8,983 nt of DNA from Opitutaceae bacterium (GCA_031254955.1 JAIRTK010000071.1:1-8983); one strand, 5' to 3'. Counted from the first letter of the stretch, positions 1 to 6,558 are shown. Notes: generated by a model from the letters alone, not told the origin. Translations and numbers: made by a program.

Positions 1-298
1 GCCCTTAAACCCACGCCCGCCGCTCCCGTCCACCGGCCCTACCGCCGCCGTCACGCCACTACCGTCCACCGCTGCCACACCCGCCGCTCCCGCCGCCCTC
101 AGCTCCGCCGCTCCCACGCCCGCCGCTCCCGCTCCCGCTCCCACGCCCGCTCCCGCGCCCCACGCCCATCGCTCCCGCCGCCCCATCCCACCGCTACCGC
201 CACGCCACCCCCACCGCCCTCATCGCCTCACCGCCCCTCAGCGCCCCCACCGCCCACGCCACCCCACCCTGCTTCCCCCGAGCTTTTCCCGTTTTGCC
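1..298. repeat. C-rich low-complexity region with degenerate tandem repeats
   Basis: This 298-bp stretch has no convincing gene. It is built of C-rich words, with CCCGCCGCTCCCG present at about 16-28, 80-92 and 119-131 and a variant near 104-116, plus runs of CTCCCG. The frame shared with the next gene stays open to the window edge and would read as a Pro/Ala/His/Arg-rich stretch. I do not treat it as coding because a clear signal peptide starts at 299. A TAA at 6-8 in another frame could be the end of an upstream gene, but three codons are not enough to call one. Confidence 0.7.
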
Positions 299-859
299 AT
301 GACCTCCGCATCCTTCACCGCACGACTCCTCCCCGGACTCCTCCTCGCATTGCTCCTGTCCGGCGGCACGGCGCTTGCCGTGGGCGTTTCGACCGAATCC
401 CCCTTCCTCCCGCCCGGCGGCGGCGCTTCCGCGACCCAAAAACCCGCCGAATCCACGCCCATTGAATTTCGCGGACTTGTGGCCGACGCCGAAGAACTGC
501 GTTTCGCCATCTACGAACCCACCAAGCAACAAGGCGCCTGGGTGCGCATCGGCGAAAAAGACGCGCCCTACAAAATCCTCTCCTACGACTCCGCGATGCA
601 AGCCGTGATCGTCGATTACGAAGGCAAACGCCAGACCCTCGGCCTCAAGGAAGCGAAATTCGGCGCCGGCAACGTCATCGCGGCGACCCCCGCGCCCGCC
701 GCCGCGCCGCGTCAACCCGGCGCCCGCCCGACGCAACGCGTCACCACCGGCGACGATGCCAAACGCCTCGAAGCCATCCGCGCCGAAGTCGCCCGCCGCC
801 GCGCGGCCCGCGAAGCCGCCGCCCAGCAGCAACAACAAGGCAGCCGCCCCCCGCGCTGA
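299..859 (+). CDS. Small secreted protein of unknown function, with signal peptide and basic Ala/Arg/Gln-rich tail
   Basis: I do not recognise a named family in this 186-residue protein. Residues 1-27 look like a Sec signal peptide: one Arg, a Leu-rich core at 10-20, and a likely cleavage after Ala27 in TALA-VG. A low-complexity Pro/Gly/Ser linker follows at about 28-52. Residues 55-125 form one compact, mostly beta region containing EFRGLVADAEELRFAIYE and WVRIGEKDAPYKILSYD. Its pattern of short strands with a 'W...G...Y.I' turn resembles small beta domains in verrucomicrobial secretion-associated (GspC/PilP-like) proteins, but that is a weak inference. The tail is Pro/Ala-rich to about 150, then a charged helix rich in Arg and Ala (154-175), five Gln (176-180) and a basic end. 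It is probably periplasmic or envelope-associated. The start was chosen because the signal peptide begins exactly there; no Shine-Dalgarno sequence is visible. Nothing ties it to the suf genes. Confidence 0.75.
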   Translation: MTSASFTARLLPGLLLALLLSGGTALAVGVSTESPFLPPGGGASATQKPAESTPIEFRGLVADAEELRFAIYEPTKQQGAWVRIGEKDAPYKILSYDSAMQAVIVDYEGKRQTLGLKEAKFGAGNVIAATPAPAAAPRQPGARPTQRVTTGDDAKRLEAIRAEVARRRAAREAAAQQQQQGSRPPR

Positions 860-964
860 CCGGCCCCCCGCGCGGCACAGCCCCCCTCCATTCCCCTACC
901 CTACCCGCCCCTACCCGCCCCCAAGAAAAAAACAGGGCAGATAAAAGTAAAAACTACTCTTAAT

Positions 965-979
965 TTGGAATTATTCCAA
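965..979. promoter_or_regulatory. Candidate Fur-family operator, perfect 7-1-7 palindrome
   Basis: TTGGAAT-T-ATTCCAA is a perfect 15-bp palindrome with 7-bp arms and one central base. It lies in the AT-rich segment about 80 bp upstream of the Fur-family start codon. Known boxes of this superfamily share the 7-1-7 form and an AATnATT core (Fur TGATAATnATTATCA, PerR TTATAATnATTATAA, Zur with GTAATnATTAC). This site has that core but GG/CC in the outer part. A weaker palindrome (TGAA-A-TTCA, 988-996) is centred 20 bp downstream, about two helical turns away. The form is seen directly; binding by the adjacent regulator is inferred. Confidence 0.62.
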
Positions 980-993
980 TTTTCACTTGAAAT
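965..993 (+). promoter_or_regulatory. Possible promoter of the fur-like/suf cluster
   Basis: TTGGAA (965-970) and TGAAAT (988-993) are 17 bp apart, and each matches the sigma-70 consensus at 4 of 6 bases. They lie in the only AT-rich part of an otherwise C-rich gap. The -35 would coincide with the left arm of the 965-979 palindrome, as expected for a repressible promoter, and would give a leader of roughly 55 nt. The match is modest, and the AT-rich bases at 935-963 offer other choices. Confidence 0.35.
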
Positions 994-1017
994 TCAGTCC
1001 CACTCCAATCTACCTGT

Positions 1018-1047
1018 CCACTCCACGCACTCCCACTCCACGCACTC
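1018..1047. repeat. Perfect 15-bp tandem duplication before the regulator start
   Basis: CCACTCCACGCACTC occurs twice head to tail (1018-1032 and 1033-1047), ending 9 bp before the ATG of the Fur-family gene. It would lie in the 5' leader, where a ribosome binding site would be expected; no purine-rich SD is present. Confidence 0.85.
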
Positions 1048-1056
1048 ACGCCGCCC

Positions 1057-1488
1057 ATGTCCTCCGCCCGCCATCACTCCGACAGCCTCGCGCACAAACT
1101 CGCAGACAGCGGGCTGCGCGCCACCCCGCAGCGGGAGCTGGTCTATCAGACAATCCTCGCCCGCCGCGACCATCCCACCGCCGACGAAGTCTTCGCCCGC
1201 GTGAAATCCGAGATGCCCTCCATCTCCCTCGCCACCGTTTACAACTGCCTCGAAACCCTCATCGACTGCGACCTTGTCCGCGCCGTCAACTTCGACCGCG
1301 CCCCCACCCGCTACTGCCCCAACCTCCACCCCCACGCCCACTTTCACGACAAAGAAACCGGCGCCACCCACGACGTGGATATCCCCGAAGAACTGCTCGC
1401 CGCCCTGAAAAAAACCCTCCCCCCCGGTTACAAAGCCGACGCCATCGACATCACCTTCCGCGGCCACGCCGCACGCGACGACAAATAA
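1057..1488 (+). CDS. Fur-family transcriptional regulator lacking the CXXC zinc cysteines
   Basis: This 143-residue protein is the length of typical Fur/PerR proteins. The N-terminal winged helix has [15 protein letters not shown] (20-34), [11 protein letters not shown] (39-49) and the recognition-helix signature [12 protein letters not shown] (57-68), all family hallmarks. The dimerisation and metal domain starts at [14 protein letters not shown] (85-98), where Fur normally has a run of His before CXXC. Here that CXXC is replaced (D98 and T101), and there is no second CXXC in the short tail, so no Cys4 structural zinc site can form. Metal candidates are H39, H91, H93, H95, H97 and H105. C87-P88 forms a Cys-Pro pair next to the His cluster. 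The protein probably controls the suf genes that follow (94 bp to the sufC ATG), perhaps by autoregulation through the palindrome at 965-979. Family membership is secure; the signal (iron, heme, peroxide or cluster status) cannot be read from sequence. Confidence 0.93.
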   Translation: MSSARHHSDSLAHKLADSGLRATPQRELVYQTILARRDHPTADEVFARVKSEMPSISLATVYNCLETLIDCDLVRAVNFDRAPTRYCPNLHPHAHFHDKETGATHDVDIPEELLAALKKTLPPGYKADAIDITFRGHAARDDK

Positions 1489-1518
1489 CCCTGCCCCGCC
1501 CCTCCCCGCCGTCCTCAA

Positions 1519-1548
1519 CTCCCGCTCCCGCTCCCTCTCCCTCTCCCG
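1519..1548. repeat. Five CTCCCG/CTCCCT hexamers upstream of sufC
   Basis: Five head-to-tail hexamers (CTCCCG, CTCCCG, CTCCCT, CTCCCT, CTCCCG) make a pure pyrimidine tract ending 34 bp before the sufC ATG. A unit gained or lost would change leader length without touching the protein if the ATG at 1583 is the start. If TTG at 1550 were the start, the tract would lie directly upstream of it. Confidence 0.8.
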
Positions 1549-1582
1549 CTTGAACTTAAACTCAAACTCAACCGCTTCCACC

Positions 1583-2353
1583 ATGCCCACCCTCGAAATC
1601 CGCGACCTCCGCGTCGCCCTCGCCGACAGCCAAGACAAACCCATCGTGAACGGCGTCACCCTCACGATCCGCTCAGGCGAAGTCCACGCCATCATGGGAC
1701 CCAACGGCACCGGCAAATCCACCCTCTCCAAAGCCGTCGCCGGCCACCCCGACTACGCCATCACCGGCGGCGACATCCTCCTCGACGGACGCTCCATCCT
1801 CGAAATGGAACCCGACGAACGCGCCCGCGCCGGCCTCTTCCTCGCCTTCCAATACCCCAGCGAAATCCCCGGCGTCTCCATCGCCAACTTCCTCCGCGCC
1901 GCCCTTCAAGCCCGCCTCCCCGAAGGCGAAGACCTCGACGCCACCGCCTACTACAAACGCCTCTATTCAAAAATGGACCTGCTCAAAATCGACCGCAAAT
2001 TCACCTCCCGCGCGGTCAACGAAGGCTTCTCCGGCGGCGAGAAAAAACGCTGCGAAATCCTCCAACTCGCCATGCTCGAACCCGCCTTCGCCCTCATGGA
2101 CGAGACCGACTCCGGCCTCGACATCGACGCCCTCAAAATCGTCGCCGAAGGCGTCAACCAACTCCGCGGCCCCAAACTCGGCGTCCTCCTCATCACCCAC
2201 TACCAGCGCCTCCTCAACCACATCATCCCCGACCACGTGCACGTCATGTATGACGGACGCATCGTGAAAAGCGGCGACAAACACCTCGCCCTCGAACTCG
2301 AAGCCAAAGGCTACGACTGGATCAAACAAGAACTGGCCGCCGCCTCCGCCTGA
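1583..2353 (+). CDS. sufC: SufC, Fe-S cluster assembly ATPase
   Basis: SufC is the ABC-type ATPase subunit of the cytoplasmic SufBC2D complex; ATP binding and hydrolysis reshape the SufB-SufD core during cluster assembly. All ABC motifs are present in the 256-residue product: Walker [10 protein letters not shown] (39-47), Q-loop [11 protein letters not shown] (Q90), signature FSGGEKKR (149-156), Walker B with [10 protein letters not shown] (D173, catalytic-position E174, D-loop 177-180) and H-loop H206 in [16 protein letters not shown] and FSGGEKKR are characteristic of SufC rather than of transporter ATPases, and no membrane partner is encoded nearby. The reading frame opens earlier at a TTG (1550), but ATG 1583 is preferred because [11 protein letters not shown] aligns with the usual SufC start and the extra 11 residues (Asn/Ser/Thr-rich) are atypical. 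It sits between the Fur-like gene and sufB, in one transcription direction. Confidence 0.96.
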   Translation: MPTLEIRDLRVALADSQDKPIVNGVTLTIRSGEVHAIMGPNGTGKSTLSKAVAGHPDYAITGGDILLDGRSILEMEPDERARAGLFLAFQYPSEIPGVSIANFLRAALQARLPEGEDLDATAYYKRLYSKMDLLKIDRKFTSRAVNEGFSGGEKKRCEILQLAMLEPAFALMDETDSGLDIDALKIVAEGVNQLRGPKLGVLLITHYQRLLNHIIPDHVHVMYDGRIVKSGDKHLALELEAKGYDWIKQELAAASA

Positions 2354-2378
2354 GCCGCCTCCGCCTGAGCCGCCTCCC
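2339..2378. repeat. 15-bp tandem repeat that spans the sufC stop codon
   Basis: GCCGCCTCCGCCTGA is present as 2339-2353 (the last four codons plus stop of sufC) and again as 2354-2368, followed by a third partial copy at 2369-2378. The unit is a multiple of three, so the second TGA is in frame with the first; a read-through product would gain only Ala-Ala-Ser-Ala. Confidence 0.85.
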
Positions 2379-2443
2379 CCTTTTCCGCCGCCATCCGTTT
2401 CCCACCCGACCCATCAGCCTCATCCGGCCCAGCCGCATTCACC

Positions 2444-3892
2444 ATGCAACCACTTCCACAAACCGACACACCCGCCACCGCCGCCACCGACGAAAACCCC
2501 ACCCTCGGCATCGACCAGTCCCTCGGCAACTTCACCTACGACGTGAAATACGACTACGACGCCGGCTCCGGCCTCGGCGAACACACGGTGCGCTACATCA
2601 GCGACGTGAAAAAAGAAGCGCCCTGGCTCCTCGACTTCCGCCTGCACGCACTGAAAACCTTCCTCTCCAAACCGCTCCCCACGCACTGGGCCACCAAAGA
2701 CCTCGAAAACATAAACTTCGACAAAATCCGCTACTACCTTGCCCAAGGCCAGAAACCCAAACGCACCTGGGACGAAGTCCCCGCCGACATCAAAAAAACC
2801 TTCGAACGCCTCGGCATCCCCGAGCAAGAACGCAAGTTCCTCGCCGGCGTGGAGGCGCAATTCGACAGCGAGGCCGCCTACTCCAACATCAAGGAAATCG
2901 TCGCCCGACAAGGCGTGATCTTCATGAACTCCACCGAGGCGCTCCGCGAGCACCCCGCCCTCTTCAAAAAATGGTTCGGCAAAGTCATCCCCACCGGCGA
3001 CAACAAATTCTCCGCGCTCAACAGCGCCGTCTTCTCCGGCGGCTCCTTCATCTACGTCCCGCCCGGCGTGAAAGTCGCGCAACCCCTGCAAGCCTACTTC
3101 CGCATCAACGCCGAAAACTTCGGCCAGTTCGAACGCACCCTCATCATCTGCGACGAAGGCTCCGAAGTCACCTACATGGAAGGCTGCACCGCGCCGAAAT
3201 TCAGCACCTCCACGCTCCACTCCGCCGTCGTCGAACTCGTCGCCTGCAAAGGCGCGAAAATCCAATACATCACCGTCCAAAACTGGGCGCCCAATGTCTA
3301 CAACCTCGTCACCAAACGCGGCCTCGCCCTCGAAGACGCCGAAATCAAATGGATCGACTGCAACATCGGCAGCCGCCTCACCATGAAATACCCCGGCGTC
3401 GTCCTCAAAGGCCGCAAGGCCCGCGGCGAGGTCATCTCCATCGCCCTCGCCAACGACGGCCAGCACCAAGACACCGGCGCGAAAATGATCCACGCCGCCG
3501 ACGAGACCACCTCCACCATCGTATCCAAATCCATCTCCGTCGGCCAAGGCCGCGCCACCTATCGCGGACAGGTCCATATTCCAAAACACCTCAAAGGCTG
3601 CAAAAACAACACCGAGTGCGATGCCCTGCTCATCAACACCAACTCCCGCACCGACACCTATCCCGCCATCACCGTGCGCGGCGACAAACACGCCACCCAG
3701 CACGAAGCCAGCGTGTCGAAAGTCAGCGAAGACATGATCTTCTACATGCGGCAACGCGGCCTCACCGAAGCCCAAGCCATGAGCCTCGCGGTAAACGGCT
3801 TCATCAACGACCTCGCCAGCCAGTTCCCCATGGAATACTCCGTCGAACTCAAACGCCTCATCGAACTCGAAATGGAAGGCTCCGTCGGCTAA
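2444..3892 (+). CDS. sufB: SufB, Fe-S cluster scaffold subunit
   Basis: SufB is the scaffold subunit of SufBC2D where persulfide sulfur and iron are joined into a nascent cluster. The 482-residue product is near the E. coli length (495) and has the beta-helix core with [20 protein letters not shown] (190-209), the EGC cysteine (C248, equivalent to E. coli C254 by alignment), [15 protein letters not shown] and the C-terminal helical domain. The functional residues are intact: C392 in NNTECDALL corresponds to E. coli C405, and H420-E421 to H433-E434, with the same 28-residue spacing. The short loop after VQNW is about 7 residues shorter than in E. coli and is the form seen in many non-proteobacterial SufBs. 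No intein is present. The first 22 residues are variable. The ATG follows GCATTCACC without an SD. It lies 90 bp after sufC, and sufD follows after a 246-bp repeat-filled gap. Confidence 0.97.
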   Translation: MQPLPQTDTPATAATDENPTLGIDQSLGNFTYDVKYDYDAGSGLGEHTVRYISDVKKEAPWLLDFRLHALKTFLSKPLPTHWATKDLENINFDKIRYYLAQGQKPKRTWDEVPADIKKTFERLGIPEQERKFLAGVEAQFDSEAAYSNIKEIVARQGVIFMNSTEALREHPALFKKWFGKVIPTGDNKFSALNSAVFSGGSFIYVPPGVKVAQPLQAYFRINAENFGQFERTLIICDEGSEVTYMEGCTAPKFSTSTLHSAVVELVACKGAKIQYITVQNWAPNVYNLVTKRGLALEDAEIKWIDCNIGSRLTMKYPGVVLKGRKARGEVISIALANDGQHQDTGAKMIHAADETTSTIVSKSISVGQGRATYRGQVHIPKHLKGCKNNTECDALLINTNSRTDTYPAITVRGDKHATQHEASVSKVSEDMIFYMRQRGLTEAQAMSLAVNGFINDLASQFPMEYSVELKRLIELEMEGSVG

Positions 3893-3902
3893 TCTGGCCG
3901 AT

Positions 3903-3926
3903 GTAGGGGCTTCGCTTGCGAAGCCC
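3903..3926 (+). repeat. REP-like GTAG hairpin, copy 1
   Basis: GTAG (3903-3906) is followed by GGGCTTCG-CTTG-CGAAGCCC, an 8-bp perfect stem with a CTTG tetraloop. A GTAG tetranucleotide 5' of a hairpin is the known layout of REP elements mobilised by RAYT transposases. This copy starts 11 bp after the sufB stop. As mRNA it could protect sufC-sufB from 3' decay; there is no T-run, so it is not a classical terminator. Confidence 0.8.
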
Positions 3927-4010
3927 GCCGCACACCCACCACCGCACCACCACCTCCCACACCACCATCACCACCACCGCGCCACTCCGCAATTCCCATT
4001 CATGGCTAAT

Positions 4011-4034
4011 GTAGGGGCTTCGCTTGCGAAGCCC
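4011..4034 (+). repeat. REP-like GTAG hairpin, copy 2
   Basis: Identical in GTAG, stem and loop to the copy at 3903-3926, in the same orientation, and part of the tandem duplication before sufD. It lies 104 bp upstream of the sufD ATG. Confidence 0.8.
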
Positions 4035-4138
4035 GCCACACCCACCACCGCCACACCCACCACCGCCGCAACCACCTCCCGCACCACCACCTCCCCCTCC
4101 CCCCGCGCCACTCCGCAATTCCCATTCCGCATTCAACC

Positions 4139-5509
4139 ATGCCCGCCTCCGCCGACCCACTCACCGCCAACGCCGCCGCCACCTTCGACTTCGCCGCCCA
4201 CCTCGCCTCGCGCGACAGCCTCCCGAAATGGTGGCTCGACACCCGGCACGCCGCCTGGACCCAGTTCCTCGCCCACCCGATGCCCGCCCGCACCGACGAA
4301 CGCTGGCGCTTCTCCGACACCGCCGCCCTCTCCCTCGACGGCTACACCCTCGCCCTCCCGCCCGCCGCCCTCCCGCCCGCCGCCACCGCTACGTCTGCCA
4401 CCGCCGCGTCTGCCATCGCCACGCCCGCCACTGCCGCCGCGCTCCCGCGCTTTGCCCGCGCCGCCGAAATCTCCTTCGTCAACAACCGCCTCGCCCGCCA
4501 CGCCCCCCTCCCCGCCCACCTCGCCGCGCAAGGCGTCATCTACTGCCCCCTTGAGGAAGCCATCCAAAAACACCCCCGCCTCATCCAAACCTACCTCCAG
4601 AAACACAACGTCGCCCTCGGCAGCGAAAAATTCACCGCCCTCAACACCGCCCTCGCCACCAGCGGCGCCCTCCTCTACGTCCCCAAAAACATCACCATCG
4701 CCGCCCCCCTCCTCCTCGAACACATCGCCGCCGGCGACACCGCCGCCCTCTACCCCCACACCCTCGCCATCCTCGAAGACAACGCCCGCGCCACCCTCGT
4801 CGAACACTTCACCAGCGCCGAACCCGCCTCCCGCCACTTCGCCTCCGGCGTCAACGACCTCCACGCCGGCCCCGCCGCGCACCTCGCCTACATCGGCGCG
4901 CAAACCTGGTCCTCCGCCACCCTCGCCTTCCAGACCAACTCCATCGTCGCCCAACGCGACGCCCGCATCCTCTCCCTCAACCTCCACCTCGGCGGACGCC
5001 ACGCCCGCCACGAATCCCACTCCCGCCTCCAAGGCCCCGGCGCGCACTCCGAAATGCTCGCCCTCACCGTCGCCTCCGCCGCCCAACAATTCGACCAGCG
5101 CACCCTCCAAACCCACCAAGCGCCCGGCGCCAGCTCAAACCTCCTCTATAAAAACGCGCTCCTCGACACCGCCAAAACCATCTTCTCCGGCCTCATCATC
5201 GTCGAACCCGACGCGCAAAAAACCGACGCCTACCAATCCAACCGCAACCTCATGCTCAGCGACGAAGCCGAAGCCCACAGCCTCCCCGGCCTGGAAATCC
5301 AAGCCAACGACGTTCGCTGCACGCACGGCGCGACCACCGCCCGCATCCCCGCCGAGCAGGAATTTTATCTCCGGTCACGAGGCATAAACCCCGAAAACGC
5401 CCGCGAACTCCTCGTCGCCGGCTTCTTCGAGGAAGTGCTGGACAAACTCGAAAACGAGGAACTCCACGCCATCCTCGGCGCACTCATCCAAACAAAGTTC
5501 AAAAAATAA
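4139..5509 (+). CDS. sufD: SufD, Fe-S cluster scaffold subunit
   Basis: SufD pairs with SufB on the SufC dimer and is needed for iron entry during cluster assembly. The 456-residue product has the N-terminal helical region with RTDERWRFSD (51-60), a FVNNRL segment (113-118), the beta-helix with EKFTALNTALATSGALLYVP (163-182), and the C-terminal signature DVRCTHGATT (391-400). C394 and H396 match the conserved Cys and His of E. coli SufD (C358 and H360). The end, LRSRGINPENARELLVAGFFEEVLDKL, is typical of the family. It is about 30 residues longer than E. coli SufD (423), largely because of an Ala/Pro/Thr stretch at about 74-101. The start follows GCATTCAACC, nearly the same context as sufB, again with no SD. 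It is co-directional with sufB and probably co-transcribed through the repeats. Confidence 0.95.
   Translation: MPASADPLTANAAATFDFAAHLASRDSLPKWWLDTRHAAWTQFLAHPMPARTDERWRFSDTAALSLDGYTLALPPAALPPAATATSATAASAIATPATAAALPRFARAAEISFVNNRLARHAPLPAHLAAQGVIYCPLEEAIQKHPRLIQTYLQKHNVALGSEKFTALNTALATSGALLYVPKNITIAAPLLLEHIAAGDTAALYPHTLAILEDNARATLVEHFTSAEPASRHFASGVNDLHAGPAAHLAYIGAQTWSSATLAFQTNSIVAQRDARILSLNLHLGGRHARHESHSRLQGPGAHSEMLALTVASAAQQFDQRTLQTHQAPGASSNLLYKNALLDTAKTIFSGLIIVEPDAQKTDAYQSNRNLMLSDEAEAHSLPGLEIQANDVRCTHGATTARIPAEQEFYLRSRGINPENARELLVAGFFEEVLDKLENEELHAILGALIQTKFKK
4358..4441 (+). repeat. Low-complexity Ala/Pro/Thr-coding tract inside sufD
   Basis: Codons 74-101 of sufD are made of repeated CTCCCGCCCGCCGC and GCCACCGCT/GCGTCTGCC words and encode an Ala-Pro-Thr-Ser linker. 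The composition matches the C-rich repeats in the intergenic regions (compare 1-298), so it looks like the same expansion process acting inside a tolerant loop. Confidence 0.65.
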
Positions 5510-5511
5510 AA

Positions 5512-5946
5512 TCCAATCGCGAAAACACGAAATAATATTTTTTGGAAAAGACACCTTTGGAAAACATAATTTTAAGGGCAGTTTTGAAAAATTCGATTTA
5601 ATCGCGGAAACACGGAGAGGCGGAAACGCGGAATTTCATGAAAACCAATCGTTACAAAACAATACCCTTTGCGAATGAAAATCCCCCTTCAGGTAGGGCG
5701 AGGCGTCCCGCCGAGCCGCGAGCGGCTCCCACGGCTCGGCGTCCCGCCTCGCCCTACCCTTAACGGCTTCCCTAGTGTGATTTCCATTAAGAAATGGTAT
5801 AATTTCCGCGTTTCCATCCTTCCGCGCCTCCGCGATTAAACCGGATTTTTCAAACAGCCCTTAATCACAAAAATATAAAAAATATTTATCATGATTGTTC
5901 GCCTTAAAATTCCGTCCTTCCGTCCATCCGCTCTTCCGCGATTGGA
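5512..5946. repeat. Nested imperfect inverted repeat filling the sufD-sufT gap
   Basis: The 462-bp gap has no gene. Three sets of arms are arranged about one centre. TCCAATCGCG (5512-5521) pairs with 5937-5946. AATTTTAAGG (5568-5577) pairs with 5902-5911. A 35-bp arm at 5573-5607, containing TTTGAAAAAT-like and TTTAATCGCGG words, pairs with 5830-5863 with one gap and a few mismatches, and continues inward as GGAAACGCGGAA (5622-5633) with 5804-5815. The arms carry short CGCGGAA/ACACGGA-type repeats. The centre holds the GTAG-ended palindrome at 5692-5758. An exact TATAAT at 5798-5803 could act as a -10 toward sufT, but I see no good -35. Confidence 0.75.
5692..5758. repeat. Long GTAG-ended palindrome (second REP-like family)
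   Basis: GGTAGGGCGAGGC (5692-5704) pairs with 5746-5758 (13 bp). A small internal loop separates this from GCCGAGCCG (5710-5718) paired with 5732-5740 (9 bp), leaving a 13-nt loop. An alternative hairpin, GAGCCGC-GA-GCGGCTC (5713-5728), competes with the inner stem. GTAG stands at the left end and CTAC at the right, so it may be two inverted REP units fused. Its right-arm word CCTCGCCCTACC recurs at 6601-6612. Confidence 0.8.
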
Positions 5947-5971
5947 AAATAATAAACAATAATCAATAGCC

Positions 5972-6541
5972 ATGTCCAAAGACCGCAACCTCACCCGTGA
6001 CCTCACCGCCACGCAAATCCCCAGCGGGGACAAACAACTCCTGCCCGCCGGCACGCGCATCCACCTGCACCAGACGCTCGGCGGCAGCTACACCGTGCTC
6101 ACCGACTCCGGCCTCTATCGCATCGACGCCAAAGACGGCGACGCCCTCGGCGAACCCGTGCGCGACGATGCCGTCCACGCCCCCACGCTTGGGGACGGCG
6201 CGCCCAACCCCGAGGCGATCTGGGACCAGCTCAAAAAAGTCTATGACCCCGAAATCCCGGTAAACATCGTGGACCTCGGCCTCGTCTATACCATGGACGT
6301 GGACAAACACCCGCCCGCCCCCGGCGCGCCCCCGGACGCCGCCCCCGCCTACAAAGTCCATGTCACCATCACGCTGACCGCCCCCGGCTGCGGCATGGGA
6401 CCGGCGATTGCCGAGGACGCCAAAAACAAAATCCTCCTCGTCCCCGGCGTCAGCGACGCCGACGTGAGCATCACCTGGGAGCCGCCGTGGAACCAGTCGA
6501 TGATCAGCGAGGAAGGCAAAATGAAGCTCGGCCTGATCTGA
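5972..6541 (+). CDS. sufT: SufT-like Fe-S cluster assembly factor (DUF59/MIP18 domain)
   Basis: This 189-residue protein has the two-part SufT architecture. The N-terminal part has LTRDLTATQIPSG (7-19), LPAGTRIHLHQTLGGSYTVL (24-43) and LYRIDAKDGDALG (48-60), the pattern of the SufT-specific N-terminal domain. The C-terminal DUF59 domain has DPEIPVNIVDLGLVY (92-106) and TLTAPGCGMGP (134-144) with the conserved Cys at 140, then VPGVSDADVSITWEPPW. SufT-type proteins help mature Fe-S proteins but are not part of the SufBCD core. The first motif usually reads RDCEA in relatives as I remember them; here it is RDLTA, so that Cys is missing. A Pro/Ala-rich insert sits at about 113-126. It is separated from sufD by repeats, so it may have its own promoter. 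The start follows an AT-rich, SD-less leader. Confidence 0.9.
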   Translation: MSKDRNLTRDLTATQIPSGDKQLLPAGTRIHLHQTLGGSYTVLTDSGLYRIDAKDGDALGEPVRDDAVHAPTLGDGAPNPEAIWDQLKKVYDPEIPVNIVDLGLVYTMDVDKHPPAPGAPPDAAPAYKVHVTITLTAPGCGMGPAIAEDAKNKILLVPGVSDADVSITWEPPWNQSMISEEGKMKLGLI

Positions 6542-6558
6542 CCCCCTTTCGCGCCCCC

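Larger units (their letters stand above)
3901..4127. repeat. Tandem duplication in the sufB-sufD gap, each unit headed by a REP-like hairpin
   Basis: Two consecutive units begin with ATGTAGGGGCTTCGC (3901 and 4009), pass through CAC/CCA-rich low-complexity sequence and end with the identical 23-bp block at 3979-4001 and 4105-4127, which starts GCGCCACTCCGCAATTCC. The hairpins are 108 bp apart and the end blocks 126 bp apart, so the middle of the second unit has grown, probably by slippage in the CCA/CAC tract. The second block leads directly into the sufD start. Confidence 0.85.

Noticed and set aside
2..298. N-terminal extension of the first gene to the window edge, since its frame is open throughout
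   Set aside because: The open frame reflects absence of T/A-rich stop codons in C-rich repeats, and an intact signal peptide begins at 299.
194..838. A 214-codon - strand frame opposite the secreted protein
   Set aside because: Gly/Arg/Ala/Glu-rich mirror; the + strand frame has a signal peptide and mixed composition.
1550..1582. TTG start giving SufC 11 extra residues
   Set aside because: The ATG at 1583 matches the usual SufC N-terminus, and the extension is Asn/Ser/Thr-rich and lies beside a repeat tract.
2420..3775. A 451-codon open frame on the - strand opposite sufB, with similar long antisense frames opposite the regulator and sufD
   Set aside because: The sense strand has intact SufB motifs throughout. 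The antisense frame is a Gly/Val/Asp/Glu-rich mirror that arises from C-ending codons.
3903..4034. CRISPR-like array (two identical hairpin repeats)
   Set aside because: There are only two copies, the spacer is simple CCA/CAC sequence, and inverted and varied copies occur elsewhere, which fits REPs.
4002..5387. A 461-codon + strand frame rich in Pro, Ser and Thr overlapping sufD
   Set aside because: It is a frame-shifted shadow of sufD; the composition is pure low complexity and the SufD frame has all family motifs.
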